A DNA stretch of 64,000 bases, taken from contig DBML01000001.1 in assembly GCA_002298915.1 (NCBI GenBank), positions 247,638-311,637 on the forward strand. Direction: 5' to 3'. Both the position numbers and the translations under genes were made by a program. Each line of letters opens with the position of its first letter. Position 1 is the first letter of the stretch. The stretch is from Clostridium sp. UBA699 (GTDB lineage Bacteria; Bacillota; Clostridia; Clostridiales; Clostridiaceae). Shown piece by piece: positions 42,171 through 50,514 of this stretch. The notes under the pieces are model-generated. The model searched no databases. It saw only the letters and a program-made list of their open reading frames with translations, and had not been told where the DNA came from.

Positions 42171-42944
42171 ATGTCGTATTTCATAGTTGGAGTTACTGCT
42201 GCCTTGGCCTCGCTGCTGACCTTTTTTTCGGGCTTCGGATTGAACACTATCCTGATGCCGGCAATGGCTATATTCTTCCCGATAGAGACAGCGGTTGCAA
42301 TGACAGCACTTGTCCATATGGCCAACAATGCTTTCAAGCTGACACTGGTTGGGAAAAAGGTGAATGTCAGGATTGCGTTAAAGTTCGGGCTGCCTGCAAT
42401 CGTCACGGCTTTTATCGGGGCATGGATTTTGACAAAGCTGTCCAGGATGCCAGCACTTGTCACTTACCAGCTGTGGCAGAATGATTTCAGCATTACTGCG
42501 ATCAATCTCGTTGTTGGGGCGGTAATGGTCGTATTTTCTCTTGTGGAACTGCTCCCTAAGTTTGAGAATTACGAAATCGATGAGAAATGGCTTCCTCTCG
42601 GGGGGATCATAAGCGGATTTTTCGGAGGGCTTTCAGGGCATCAGGGAGCTGCAAGGTCGGTATTCCTTAACAAGTCGAAACTCGACAAGGAATCCTTCAT
42701 CGCTACCGGCATCATCATTTCGTTCATGGTTGACATCTCAAGGATATCTGTTTATGCAGGAGATATTTCCTATATCGGCACAAGGGCGAGCTGGAGCCTG
42801 GCCGCAGTGGCGGCGCTGTCTGCTTTTGCTGGTTCGTTCATCGGTTCCAGGTTCATTGACAAGGTGACATCGAAATTCATAAGGGCTCTTCTTGGGATAA
42901 TGCTCGTTGTCCTGGGAATCCTGATAGCATTGGGACTCGTTTAG
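42171..42944 (+). CDS. TauE/SafE-family sulfite/sulfonate exporter
   Basis: A 257-residue membrane permease with about eight hydrophobic segments. The N-terminal FFSGFGLNTILMPAMAIFFP and the internal GGIISGFFGGLSGHQGAARS are the paired family repeats. Members export or import sulfite and organosulfonates. The ATG at 42171 follows GGATGTGA. A SnoaL-like protein and a sulfite-oxidase-fold lipoprotein follow closely, which hints at a sulfite-related set. Confidence 0.88.
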   Translation: MSYFIVGVTAALASLLTFFSGFGLNTILMPAMAIFFPIETAVAMTALVHMANNAFKLTLVGKKVNVRIALKFGLPAIVTAFIGAWILTKLSRMPALVTYQLWQNDFSITAINLVVGAVMVVFSLVELLPKFENYEIDEKWLPLGGIISGFFGGLSGHQGAARSVFLNKSKLDKESFIATGIIISFMVDISRISVYAGDISYIGTRASWSLAAVAALSAFAGSFIGSRFIDKVTSKFIRALLGIMLVVLGILIALGLV

Positions 42945-42959
42945 AAAAGGGGGATAAAC

Positions 42960-43370
42960 ATGGCAGGCAACAAAGAAATCGTCAGAAGCTTTTTGGAACA
43001 GTCAATTGCAGAAAGGAGGACTATCGAAGAATTGTGCGCATCCGGTTTTTCAGCCCATATAGGGGCTGCAGAAACGATGGATCTTGAGAGCTTCAAAAAA
43101 TTCCAGGACGCTTTCTACAGAAGTTTCACCGACAATTCCATCGAAATAGGGGAGATTATACAGGAAGGCAATCTCGTTGCTTTCAGGGGTATAACCCGTT
43201 CAAGGCATACAGCTGAGTATATGGGCGTGCCTGCGAGCGGCAGGAAAATAGAGGTTCCTGTCATCGGCATGGCAAAGCTGAAGGAAGGCAAAATTTTTGA
43301 ATGGTGGAATTCGCCTGACAGGCTGAGCTGGATGAAGCAGTTAGGATTTTCACTTCAGAACCAGTCATGA
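42960..43370 (+). CDS. SnoaL-like polyketide-cyclase-fold protein
   Basis: A 136-residue NTF2-like protein of the SnoaL/ester cyclase type (FQDAFYRSFTDNSIEIGEII, ending GKIFEWWNSPDRLSWMKQLG). The family includes cyclases and many proteins of unknown activity. It starts 15 bases after the TauE gene and overlaps the lipoprotein gene by four bases. Confidence 0.82.
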   Translation: MAGNKEIVRSFLEQSIAERRTIEELCASGFSAHIGAAETMDLESFKKFQDAFYRSFTDNSIEIGEIIQEGNLVAFRGITRSRHTAEYMGVPASGRKIEVPVIGMAKLKEGKIFEWWNSPDRLSWMKQLGFSLQNQS

Positions 43371-44020
43371 AAAGGTTAATGGGCCTTGCCCTCCTTTTAG
43401 TTTCGGCTCTGATATTCGCTTCATGCAGTACCAGCGACGGCATTTCAGGCGCCACGGAAAGCAGGTATCAGAAGCTCGAGATAAGGGAGTACAAGGGTAT
43501 GAAGCTTGATCCGTCCATTGGCCCCAGAGACAACTCCATTAAGGGTGTTCAGAATGTTGACATCAGAACTTACAGGCTGAAGGTGTCCGGGCTGGTTAAA
43601 AACCCTGCCTCGCTAACCTATGATGAGGTTATCGCCCTTCCTCCATATGAGAAACTGATAACCCTTTACTGTGTTGAGGGATGGGATGCCACTATACTTT
43701 GGAAGGGGGTTCTGCTCAAGGATATAATCGACAAGGCATCTGCAGACAGTTCAGCCGTCACGGTCATTTTCCACTCAGTCGACGGGTATACGACTTCACT
43801 GCCGCTGCAGTATGTAATGGACAGGAACATCATTATTGCATACTCCTCAAACGGGATAACGCTGCCTGCGCAGATGGGGTATCCTTTCATCGTGGTGGCC
43901 GAAGACAAACAGGGCTACAAGTGGGCCAGGTGGGTGAACGAAATAGAGCTATCTGATGATCCCAACTACAAGGGCTACTGGGAGTCCAGAGGTTTCAGCA
44001 ACGATGCGGATATAAAATGA
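43367..44020 (+). CDS. Molybdopterin-dependent oxidoreductase-fold lipoprotein
   Basis: A 217-residue exported lipoprotein. The signal peptide ends in the lipobox IFASC (Cys about residue 19). The mature part is a sulfite oxidase/YedY-type molybdopterin domain, with TLYCVEGWDATILWKGVLL holding the conserved Mo-ligand cysteine and GYTTSLPLQYV. The usual heme partner is absent. It may be a surface oxidoreductase; Mo binding is inferred from the family. Its end lies against a hairpin shared with the opposing gene. Confidence 0.85.
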   Translation: MKRLMGLALLLVSALIFASCSTSDGISGATESRYQKLEIREYKGMKLDPSIGPRDNSIKGVQNVDIRTYRLKVSGLVKNPASLTYDEVIALPPYEKLITLYCVEGWDATILWKGVLLKDIIDKASADSSAVTVIFHSVDGYTTSLPLQYVMDRNIIIAYSSNGITLPAQMGYPFIVVAEDKQGYKWARWVNEIELSDDPNYKGYWESRGFSNDADIK

Positions 44021-44029
44021 GCGAAAAAG

Positions 44030-44056
44030 GAAGAGCGTCCATTAAAGGCGCTCTTC
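44030..44056. terminator. Bidirectional terminator overlapping a gene end
   Basis: GAAGAGCG (44030-44037) pairs with CGCTCTTC (44049-44056). The A-run GAAAAAG before it gives a T-run on the minus strand. The 3' end of the minus-strand beta-propeller gene lies within the hairpin. Confidence 0.65.
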
Positions 44057-45127
44057 TTCAAGTTTGTATATCTTTCCGCGGAAATCCAGGATGTAGAGCT
44101 CACCGCTGCCGTCCAGACCGAAGGACGATATCTCCAAATCAGTATCGACCAACTCGCGGTTGTGCGGCTCGCTTTTTTCGTCCAGCCACAGCGCCCATAT
44201 CTTTCCTGAATTGTAATCCCCATAGATGTACCATCCTCTGAGACCGTCAAGGGAGCTTCCGTAGTAGACATAACCTCCTATGACGCAGCCGCCTTCAGAA
44301 CGCCCGTAATCCCATACTGGAGGAGTAAGGTCTTTTTCGTTGAACGAAGGAGAAGGCTTATACAGAAGGTTGCCTTCCTTCACCCTCCAGCCGTAGTTCC
44401 TGCCTCTCTCTATAATGTCAATCTCCTCACGGGTATCCTGCCCTACGTCTCCTGCCCAGAGAATGTTCTTCTCTATGTCGAAGCTGAATCTCCACGGATT
44501 TCTCAGGCCGTAGGCATAGATTTCCTCCATCCAGCCTTCCTTGTTTCCTGCAAAAGGGTTGTCTTCCGGTATGGCGTAAGGCTTGTCAGAGGTCCTCCTA
44601 TCCACGTCAATCCTGAGGATCTTTCCCAGAAATGTCCTGAGGTTCTGGGCGTTGTTGTGGGGGTCTCCCGCCGAGCCTCCGTCGCCTGCAGCGATGTACA
44701 GAAAGCCATCGGGGCCGAAATCAAGCTGACCGCCCTTGTGGTTCTTAAAAGGCTGTGAGAAGGTCATCAGTATCTCCTCGCTGAAAGGGTCTCCTGCCTC
44801 AGGATTCTCGGGATCAACCTTATATCGGGCTATGACGGTCCTGTCAGGTCTGGTGTAGTTCACGAAAAAATGGCCGTTATCCCTGAAATTTGGATGGAAA
44901 GCAAGTCCGAGAAGGCCTTTTTCAACATAGCTTATGTCTATTCTGCTGCTGAGGTCCAGGAATACATTTGCCTCATCGGCATCAGGGCTGTTGTCGAAGA
45001 ATTTTATTTTTCCGGTCCTCTCTACCACGTAAACCTTGTTGGAGCCGTCACCGGCATTTGTATAAAAAACAGGATCCTCGAAAACCAGATAGGGATAGGC
45101 TTCCAGTAGTTCATAACGGTAATTCAT
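44042..45127 (-). CDS. PQQ-type soluble sugar dehydrogenase-like beta-propeller
   Basis: A 361-residue six-bladed beta-propeller of the glucose/sorbosone dehydrogenase (YliI-like) family: GLLGLAFHPNFRDNGHFFVN, GGQLDFGPDGFLYIAAGDGG, GLRNPWRFSFD and GDVGQDTREEIDI. Homologues in aerobes use PQQ in the periplasm, but this protein has no signal peptide and the host looks strictly anaerobic. Cytoplasmic location and a cofactor-free or different role are likely. The ATG at 45127 follows AAGGAGG by eight bases. Confidence 0.85.
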   Translation of the reverse strand: MNYRYELLEAYPYLVFEDPVFYTNAGDGSNKVYVVERTGKIKFFDNSPDADEANVFLDLSSRIDISYVEKGLLGLAFHPNFRDNGHFFVNYTRPDRTVIARYKVDPENPEAGDPFSEEILMTFSQPFKNHKGGQLDFGPDGFLYIAAGDGGSAGDPHNNAQNLRTFLGKILRIDVDRRTSDKPYAIPEDNPFAGNKEGWMEEIYAYGLRNPWRFSFDIEKNILWAGDVGQDTREEIDIIERGRNYGWRVKEGNLLYKPSPSFNEKDLTPPVWDYGRSEGGCVIGGYVYYGSSLDGLRGWYIYGDYNSGKIWALWLDEKSEPHNRELVDTDLEISSFGLDGSGELYILDFRGKIYKLEEERL

Positions 45128-45146
45128 CACTTCACCTCCTTAAATA

Positions 45147-45189
45147 CGTTCAAAAAAAGCTGCAATAATATTGCAGCTTTTTTTGAACG
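45147..45189. terminator. Perfect palindromic bidirectional terminator
   Basis: Two perfect 20-base arms (45147-45166 and 45170-45189) surround an AAT loop, with A7/T7 tracts inside the stem. It lies between two minus-strand genes, only 19 bases before the beta-propeller start codon, where it ends the phasin-like transcript. Confidence 0.88.
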
Positions 45190-45194
45190 ATGCG

Positions 45195-45527
45195 TTATTC
45201 TTCTTCTATCTCTTCTTCTATCTCTATGAATCTTTCCTCGTTGTTGTAGAGCGTGTCTTCGATCCTGTTCAGCCTCTCCTTGATCTCGTAGATGTCATCC
45301 TTTGTTGCGAAGCTCATATCATCGAACAGCGACTTTATGTCTCCCTTTGTAAGAGGTACGAAATCGTTCTTGAGGGATTTTTTTATGTCCTCGGACAGCT
45401 CCTTCCCTTCGTCAACGGTCAACTTGCCTTTCTCAACCATATCGTTGATAAAGCTGCCTGCTTTTTCATAAGTGAACGCAGCAGAGCCGATGCCGGCAAG
45501 CAGAAGTTTCTTCAACTGTTCCATCAT
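45195..45527 (-). CDS. Phasin-like coiled-coil protein
   Basis: A 110-residue helical protein (LLLAGIGSAAFTYEKAGSFI, ending EERFIEIEEEIEEE) like the PhaF/PhaI-type phasin-like proteins of Firmicutes. The C terminus is a strongly acidic coiled coil. GGAGG lies nine bases upstream of the start. No polyhydroxyalkanoate synthase is present in the window, so a storage-granule role is not supported; a general coiled-coil scaffold is as likely. Confidence 0.7.
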   Translation of the reverse strand: MMEQLKKLLLAGIGSAAFTYEKAGSFINDMVEKGKLTVDEGKELSEDIKKSLKNDFVPLTKGDIKSLFDDMSFATKDDIYEIKERLNRIEDTLYNNEERFIEIEEEIEEE

Positions 45528-45620
45528 AATAATACACCTCCGTCAGTATTCATTATATGTAATATTATACTACAAGAGGTGTGTTCAATCCACCAAATCT
45601 TCTAAAAATTTAGAAAATAG

Positions 45621-46871
45621 CTATTTGGTCCTGGAGATAAGCCTGTCGAGGTATACCGACTTCATCTGCCTGCTGGCCATTGCCTGCTTAACAGGGGGAA
45701 GCCGCAGTATGACCGACAGTATTGCGGCCATGGCCCTGTGGTTAGAAAGAGCCTTTTTATCGAAGATTAGCTCCTGTAGCTTACCTTTTTCGATGGCTTG
45801 GAGGACGATCCTGTGGGTTGTGTTTACCGGGGTAAGTATCTCCGCGCCCCTGTGCTTCAGAAGGATGCTTTTCCTGAAGCAGTTTTTGACGCAGACACCG
45901 CAGCCAAGGCAGATTTCCTCGTTTACGCTGGCCGTTCCATCCTTAATCTCTATGGCATCGATGGGGCAGACGGCAGAACACCTTCCGCAGCCTGTGCAGT
46001 TGTCCTCAACAACCTTGGGAAGGAACGCGGTCGTCTGGATTGGGTGAAGGGCTCCGAAGCTTTTTACAGCCAGCATCCCCTCGCAGCAGCATCCGCAGCA
46101 GTTGCACAGGAAGCTGGAGCCATGTCTGACGTTCTCGCCGCACTGCACGAGGTTATTCTCGTTTGACTGATGGATTATCTCCAAGGCCTCTGATGCCTCG
46201 ATCGGCCTTGCGTATCCGTGTTTGCTAAGCGAGAGCGCCGCGTTCCCGAAGGTAAGGCAGGTCTCCATTGGTGCGCTGCAGCTTTTGCCGAGGTGCTCCA
46301 TCTTATGCCTGCAGAAGCACATGCTGACGCTTATGGATTCGGCGTCGCGTATCACGCTGCTTGCCCTGTCGTAGTCCATGATCTCCACCTGGTTGCTGTT
46401 CGAAAGCACGCTCTCGTAAACGAAAGCCTTTCCGAACCTGGTTTCGGTGCCCAGGAAGAGGTCCTTGATGAAGTCCTCCTCGATGTTCAGGTACTGGTAG
46501 TAAAGCTCTGAGAGCAGCTTCTGGTCTACGTCTCTCCTCGTCCTCATGAGGGAGAACTCGAAAAAACCGACCATCGGCGGGGGAAGCACGTACTTTTTCT
46601 GACCTTCGTTCTCAATGTCGAGAAGTATGGCTCTGCCCGCAAGCCTGTCGAGGACAGCTTCGGTTTCCGCATGGCCCAGCTTCCATATCCTGCTCGCTGT
46701 CCTTGCGCTGAAGGGGCGTATAGGAAGCTGTGCGGCGAGCTGGGCCTCCTTCTCCGTGAAAAGGAGGCTCAGTATGCGGTAAAGTGTTTCGGATGGGGGA
46801 GCTCCCTGAGGGAAAAGGTTGATTCTCTCCTCGAGGCTTCTGTAGGCCTGTTTATTCGAAACGTGGGACAA
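45621..46871 (-). CDS. Ferredoxin-domain protein with winged-helix-like N terminus
   Basis: A 416-residue Fe-S protein. The N-terminal 130 residues are helical and resemble a helix-turn-helix region (ARTASRIWKLGHAETEAVLD). A middle Cys-rich part (SMCFCRHKMEHLGKSC, then CNCCGCCCEG) is followed by two 4Fe-4S motifs, CTGCGRCSAVCP and CLGCGVCVKNC. I chose the TTG at 46871: GAGGTG lies six bases upstream and the sequence then starts SHVSNKQAYRSLEERI. The family is widespread in anaerobes; role unknown, possibly redox sensing. Confidence 0.8.
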   Translation of the reverse strand: MSHVSNKQAYRSLEERINLFPQGAPPSETLYRILSLLFTEKEAQLAAQLPIRPFSARTASRIWKLGHAETEAVLDRLAGRAILLDIENEGQKKYVLPPPMVGFFEFSLMRTRRDVDQKLLSELYYQYLNIEEDFIKDLFLGTETRFGKAFVYESVLSNSNQVEIMDYDRASSVIRDAESISVSMCFCRHKMEHLGKSCSAPMETCLTFGNAALSLSKHGYARPIEASEALEIIHQSNENNLVQCGENVRHGSSFLCNCCGCCCEGMLAVKSFGALHPIQTTAFLPKVVEDNCTGCGRCSAVCPIDAIEIKDGTASVNEEICLGCGVCVKNCFRKSILLKHRGAEILTPVNTTHRIVLQAIEKGKLQELIFDKKALSNHRAMAAILSVILRLPPVKQAMASRQMKSVYLDRLISRTK

Positions 46872-46903
46872 TGTTTCCACCTCTATTCTGCGCTGTTTCA
46901 TAC

Positions 46904-46933
46904 ATTTTAACACGATTGTTGAAGTATTGCGAA
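46904..46933 (-). promoter_or_regulatory. Probable promoter of the ferredoxin-domain gene
   Basis: On the minus strand TTCGCA (46928-46933), 18 bases, TAAAAT (46904-46909) preceded by TG (extended -10). The start codon is 33 bases downstream. Confidence 0.55.
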
Positions 46934-46997
46934 TATAATGATAATATATGCATAATAACAATCCTTTCCCAACGCTTGACAAAAGGAGGTCTTATAA

Positions 46998-47762
46998 ATG
47001 AAGTTGAAAGATCAGGTTGCAGTGGTAACCGGAGCAAGCTCCGGCATGGGTCGCGAGATCGCTTACCTTTTTGCTAAGGAGGGTGCGGTTGTTTACGCTG
47101 TTGCAAGGCGAATAGAAAGGCTAAAGGAGCTTCAGGACAGCACCGCATCCTTCGGAGGCAGGATTGTGCCTGTAGCGGCGGACGTCTCGGTTAAGGAGGA
47201 CTGCGAAAGGATAATCGATTTTGCGTATCAAGACGCTGGGAGGCTCGACATACTGGTCAACAACGCCGGGATAATGGACGACTTCAGTCCTGCCGGCGGC
47301 TTCAAGGACGAGATGCTGGAAAAAGTTTTTGCAACAAACACCTTCGCGCATTTCTACACCATAAGAAAAGCGGTTGAAATATTCCTCAAGGGGGGAAAAG
47401 GGAACATAATTAACATAGCCTCGGTAAGCGCTCTTCAGGGGGCGAGGGCCGGAGCGGTCTACACCGCATCGAAGCACGCAGTTCTCGGACTGACAAGGAA
47501 TACAGGCTTCATGTACGCAAAAAAGAACATAAGGTGCAATGCGATCTGCCCTGGTGGCGTGGAAACAGAGATAGGCACGGGAGAATTCATGAAGAACGTG
47601 AACCAGGAAGGAATGCAGCTTGTCATGGGCTGCATGGGGATAAGCCCGAGGACAGGCAAGGCGAGCGAGATAGCTGAAGTGGCATTGTTCCTCGCTTCTG
47701 ATGATTCAAGCCTTGTAAACGGGCAGTTCATCGTAGCTGACAGCGGGTGGACCTCTTACTAA
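46998..47762 (+). CDS. Short-chain dehydrogenase/reductase (SDR)
   Basis: A 254-residue classical SDR. The NAD(P) motif is TGASSGMGRE, the NNAG motif is LVNNAGIMDD, and the catalytic Tyr and Lys are in YTASKHAVLG with the Ser in NIASVSAL. A FabG-like or 3-hydroxyacyl dehydrogenase role is possible; the substrate is not evident. AAAGGAGG lies nine bases before the ATG. It is divergent from the ferredoxin-domain gene. Confidence 0.92.
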   Translation: MKLKDQVAVVTGASSGMGREIAYLFAKEGAVVYAVARRIERLKELQDSTASFGGRIVPVAADVSVKEDCERIIDFAYQDAGRLDILVNNAGIMDDFSPAGGFKDEMLEKVFATNTFAHFYTIRKAVEIFLKGGKGNIINIASVSALQGARAGAVYTASKHAVLGLTRNTGFMYAKKNIRCNAICPGGVETEIGTGEFMKNVNQEGMQLVMGCMGISPRTGKASEIAEVALFLASDDSSLVNGQFIVADSGWTSY

Positions 47763-47777
47763 ATATCAGTTGCAGCA

Positions 47778-47798
47778 GGAGCCCTATGAAAGGGCTCC
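47778..47798 (+). terminator. Probable terminator after the SDR gene
   Basis: GGAGCCCT (47778-47785) pairs with AGGGCTCC (47791-47798) around a five-base loop, but only a weak T-tract follows. Confidence 0.5.
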
Positions 47799-47833
47799 GC
47801 CGATTTGCGCGAATAATGCCATTGTTTAGAAGC

Positions 47834-47863
47834 TTGACACAAATTGCACTTCTATTGTATTTT
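47834..47863 (+). promoter_or_regulatory. Promoter of the citrate synthase gene
   Basis: Perfect TTGACA (47834-47839), an 18-base spacer and TATTTT (47858-47863). CTATT/AATAG arms around the -10 may form a small operator. Confidence 0.72.
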
Positions 47864-47916
47864 AGAAATAATAGGGTTCAATTTTGCAATACAGCAAGGG
47901 AAGCGGAGGTATTCTT

Positions 47917-49263
47917 ATGAAGCAGGCTATAGATAGTTATACCGAGAAATACAGCAAGATCTGCAGGGAAAAAGACAAGATAGACAGCAGCTTTTATGAC
48001 ATATATGGTGTCAAGAGAGGGCTGAGAGACAGGAGCGGCAAAGGAGTCGTTGCAGGGATCACGAACATTTCGCTGGTTCAGGCAGTAGAGGAGATAGACG
48101 GGGTGGATGTTCCCTGCGAAGGGCAGCTTTTCTACAGGGGGTACAACATAAACGACCTTGTAGACGGATTCTCAAATAGGTACGGCTTCGAGGAAGTGAC
48201 ATATCTGCTGCTTTTTTCTGAGCTTCCCACCAAGGAACAGCTGGAGGAGTTCAAAGGTATCCTTTCAAGCTACGGAAGCCTCCCGAAGAACTTCGTGAGG
48301 GATGTCATAATGAAGGTTCCAAGCGGAGACATAATGAACTCTCTTACCAAGAGCGTTCTCACGATGGCTTCCTACGACAAGAACTCTTCGGATGTTTCCA
48401 TAGAAAACGTTTTGGGGCAGTGCCTGAAGCTCATAGGGATATTCCCGATGCTCGCGGTCTACGGATACCACGCTTACAGCCACTATGAGTGCGGGGACAG
48501 TTTCTACATACACAGGCCTGATCCGGCCATTTCGCATGCTGAGAACATCCTCAGGATGCTGAGGCCTGACAAGAAGTACACCGAACTGGAGGCAAAGGTA
48601 CTCGACATAGCGCTTGTACTGCATATGGAGCATGGCGGAGGAAACAACTCCACCTTTACAACAAGGGTAGTAACGTCTGCAGGCTCTGACACCTACTCCG
48701 TCATCGCTGCGGCGCTGTCTTCCCTGAAGGGGGCTAAGCACGGCGGCGCAAACATAAAGGTCGTCGAGATGTTCAAGGACATCAAGAAGAACGTCAGGGA
48801 CATCAAGGACGAGGATGAGGTGCGTGACTACCTTGGCAAGATCATCAGGAAGGAGGCCTTCGACAAAAGGGGGCTGATATACGGAATGGGCCATGCTGTC
48901 TATTCCATATCCGACCCAAGGGCCCAGGTGTTCAAAGGCTTCGTTGAGAAGCTTTCCTCCGAAAAAAACAGGCATGACGACTTTGACCTTTACTCCATGA
49001 TAGAGAGGATCGCTCCGGAAGTCATCGCCGACAGCAGGAAGATGTTCAAGGGCGTAAGCGCGAATGTTGACTTCTACAGCGGCTTCGTGTACAGCATGCT
49101 GGACATACCGCTTGAGCTGTATACCCCTATTTTCGCCATGGCGAGGATAGTGGGCTGGAGTGCTCATCGCCTTGAAGAGCTTGTGAATGCTGAAAAAATA
49201 ATGAGGCCCGCTTACAAAAGCATCGTAAACAAAAAAGACTATATTGATATCGAACAAAGATAG
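47917..49263 (+). CDS. Citrate synthase / 2-methylcitrate synthase
   Basis: A 448-residue citrate-synthase-fold enzyme. Active-site regions are LVLHMEHGGGNNSTF, LKGAKHGGANIKVVEM and GMGHAVYSISDPRAQ, which hold the catalytic histidines; the Asp region is near SANVDFYSGF. It condenses acetyl-CoA (or propionyl-CoA) with oxaloacetate. The ATG at 47917 has GGAGGT upstream; an in-frame ATG-less extension to 47884 is not needed. It has its own promoter and terminator. Confidence 0.92.
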   Translation: MKQAIDSYTEKYSKICREKDKIDSSFYDIYGVKRGLRDRSGKGVVAGITNISLVQAVEEIDGVDVPCEGQLFYRGYNINDLVDGFSNRYGFEEVTYLLLFSELPTKEQLEEFKGILSSYGSLPKNFVRDVIMKVPSGDIMNSLTKSVLTMASYDKNSSDVSIENVLGQCLKLIGIFPMLAVYGYHAYSHYECGDSFYIHRPDPAISHAENILRMLRPDKKYTELEAKVLDIALVLHMEHGGGNNSTFTTRVVTSAGSDTYSVIAAALSSLKGAKHGGANIKVVEMFKDIKKNVRDIKDEDEVRDYLGKIIRKEAFDKRGLIYGMGHAVYSISDPRAQVFKGFVEKLSSEKNRHDDFDLYSMIERIAPEVIADSRKMFKGVSANVDFYSGFVYSMLDIPLELYTPIFAMARIVGWSAHRLEELVNAEKIMRPAYKSIVNKKDYIDIEQR

Positions 49264-49268
49264 ACTTG

Positions 49269-49298
49269 TCCCCTCGCCTAAGCAGTGAGGGGATTTTT
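49269..49298 (+). terminator. Intrinsic terminator after citrate synthase
   Basis: TCCCCTC pairs with GAGGGGA around GCCTAAGCAGT and is followed by TTTTT. Confidence 0.88.
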
Positions 49299-49320
49299 AC
49301 AAATTTGGAGGTGATCACCT

Positions 49321-50457
49321 ATGAAAATGCCGCTTGTCATGTCGCCGGGGCCTACCACTGTGAATGAGGAGGTCAGACGGGCGATGTCCCGGGGAATAGT
49401 GAACCCCGACCTTGACCCCGAATTTTTTGAATTTTACAGGGAGACCGCAGGAAAGCTGAAAAAGCTTATGAGAACAAAAAACGATGTACTAATACTGAGT
49501 TCCGAGGCTATCCTGGGACTGGAGGCCGCATGCGCCTCGCTGATTGAGCCTGGCGACAAGGTCCTGGTCATCGAGAATGGGATATTCGGCAAAGGTTTCG
49601 GAAGCCTGGCGGAGATATACGGTGGAGATGTCTCATATTTCACCTGCGATTACAGGAAAGGCATCGATGAAGAAAAGTTGAGAATATTCCTTTCCCAAAA
49701 CAAGGGCTTCAAGATAGCCACAATTGTTCACTGCGAAACACCTTCAGGCCTCACCAACCCTGTAGACAAGCTCTGCCCCGCCCTTAAGGAGCATGGGATA
49801 ATCACAGTGGTCGACACCGTGTCGGGGGTCGGCGGGGAGGAGCTAGAAGTAGACGGATGGGGCATCGACATAGCGATAGGCGGATCACAGAAATGCCTTT
49901 CTGCCCCGCCTGGCCTTTGCTTCTTGAGCATAAGCGAAGCTGCGTGGAGCAAGATCCTCAACAGGGAAAAGCCGATTGCGGGCTTTTACGCAAACCTGGC
50001 AGTATGGAAGAACTGGTACAGCGAAAGGTTCTTCCCGTACACACAGCCTGTAAGCGACCTGTACGCGCTCGACGCAGCCCTTGACATAGCGCTTTCACAG
50101 GGGCCAAGGCTACAGGAAAAGCACAGGGCTTTGGCTGACGCAGTTAGGAAAAGCATCGTTTCAGCAGGGCTTGAGCTTTACCCACGGGAGAACTTTTCAA
50201 ACACGGTAACCTCTGTTGTGGTGCCGGAGGGCATAACCTTCAGCGGCATATTTGATGCTATGCTCAATGAGCACGGCATAATCATAGCAGGTGCCTTCGA
50301 CTTCCTAAAGGGCAAGGTTTTCAGGCTGGGACACATGGGTGAGAACTGCAGCGAGGACAAGCTGTTCATGACGCTCAGGGCACTTGACAAGACGCTTGAA
50401 GCACTCGGTTTCCAACTCAAGGCCAGGATGCACGAGGAGTTTTCAAAGCTTATCTGA
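49321..50457 (+). CDS. PLP-dependent aminotransferase, class V (alanine/serine-glyoxylate type)
   Basis: A 378-residue class V aminotransferase. It begins with the family's MSPGPTTVNEEVRRAM, has ETPSGLTNPV and VVDTVSGVGG for cofactor contact, and the Schiff-base lysine in GGSQKCLSAPPGL. Related enzymes are PucG and alanine-glyoxylate transaminases. GGAGGTGATCACCT precedes the ATG, an almost full anti-16S match. Substrates cannot be told. Confidence 0.9.
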   Translation: MKMPLVMSPGPTTVNEEVRRAMSRGIVNPDLDPEFFEFYRETAGKLKKLMRTKNDVLILSSEAILGLEAACASLIEPGDKVLVIENGIFGKGFGSLAEIYGGDVSYFTCDYRKGIDEEKLRIFLSQNKGFKIATIVHCETPSGLTNPVDKLCPALKEHGIITVVDTVSGVGGEELEVDGWGIDIAIGGSQKCLSAPPGLCFLSISEAAWSKILNREKPIAGFYANLAVWKNWYSERFFPYTQPVSDLYALDAALDIALSQGPRLQEKHRALADAVRKSIVSAGLELYPRENFSNTVTSVVVPEGITFSGIFDAMLNEHGIIIAGAFDFLKGKVFRLGHMGENCSEDKLFMTLRALDKTLEALGFQLKARMHEEFSKLI

Positions 50458-50514
50458 TGTAGTATAATTAAATAATAGAATATTCGGAATATTATAGTAG
50501 CGGGAGGGATAAAT

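Noticed and set aside
48265..49257. A 330-codon open frame on the minus strand inside citrate synthase
   Set aside because: It is antisense to a well-supported gene over its whole length, has no recognisable domains, and arises from codon bias.
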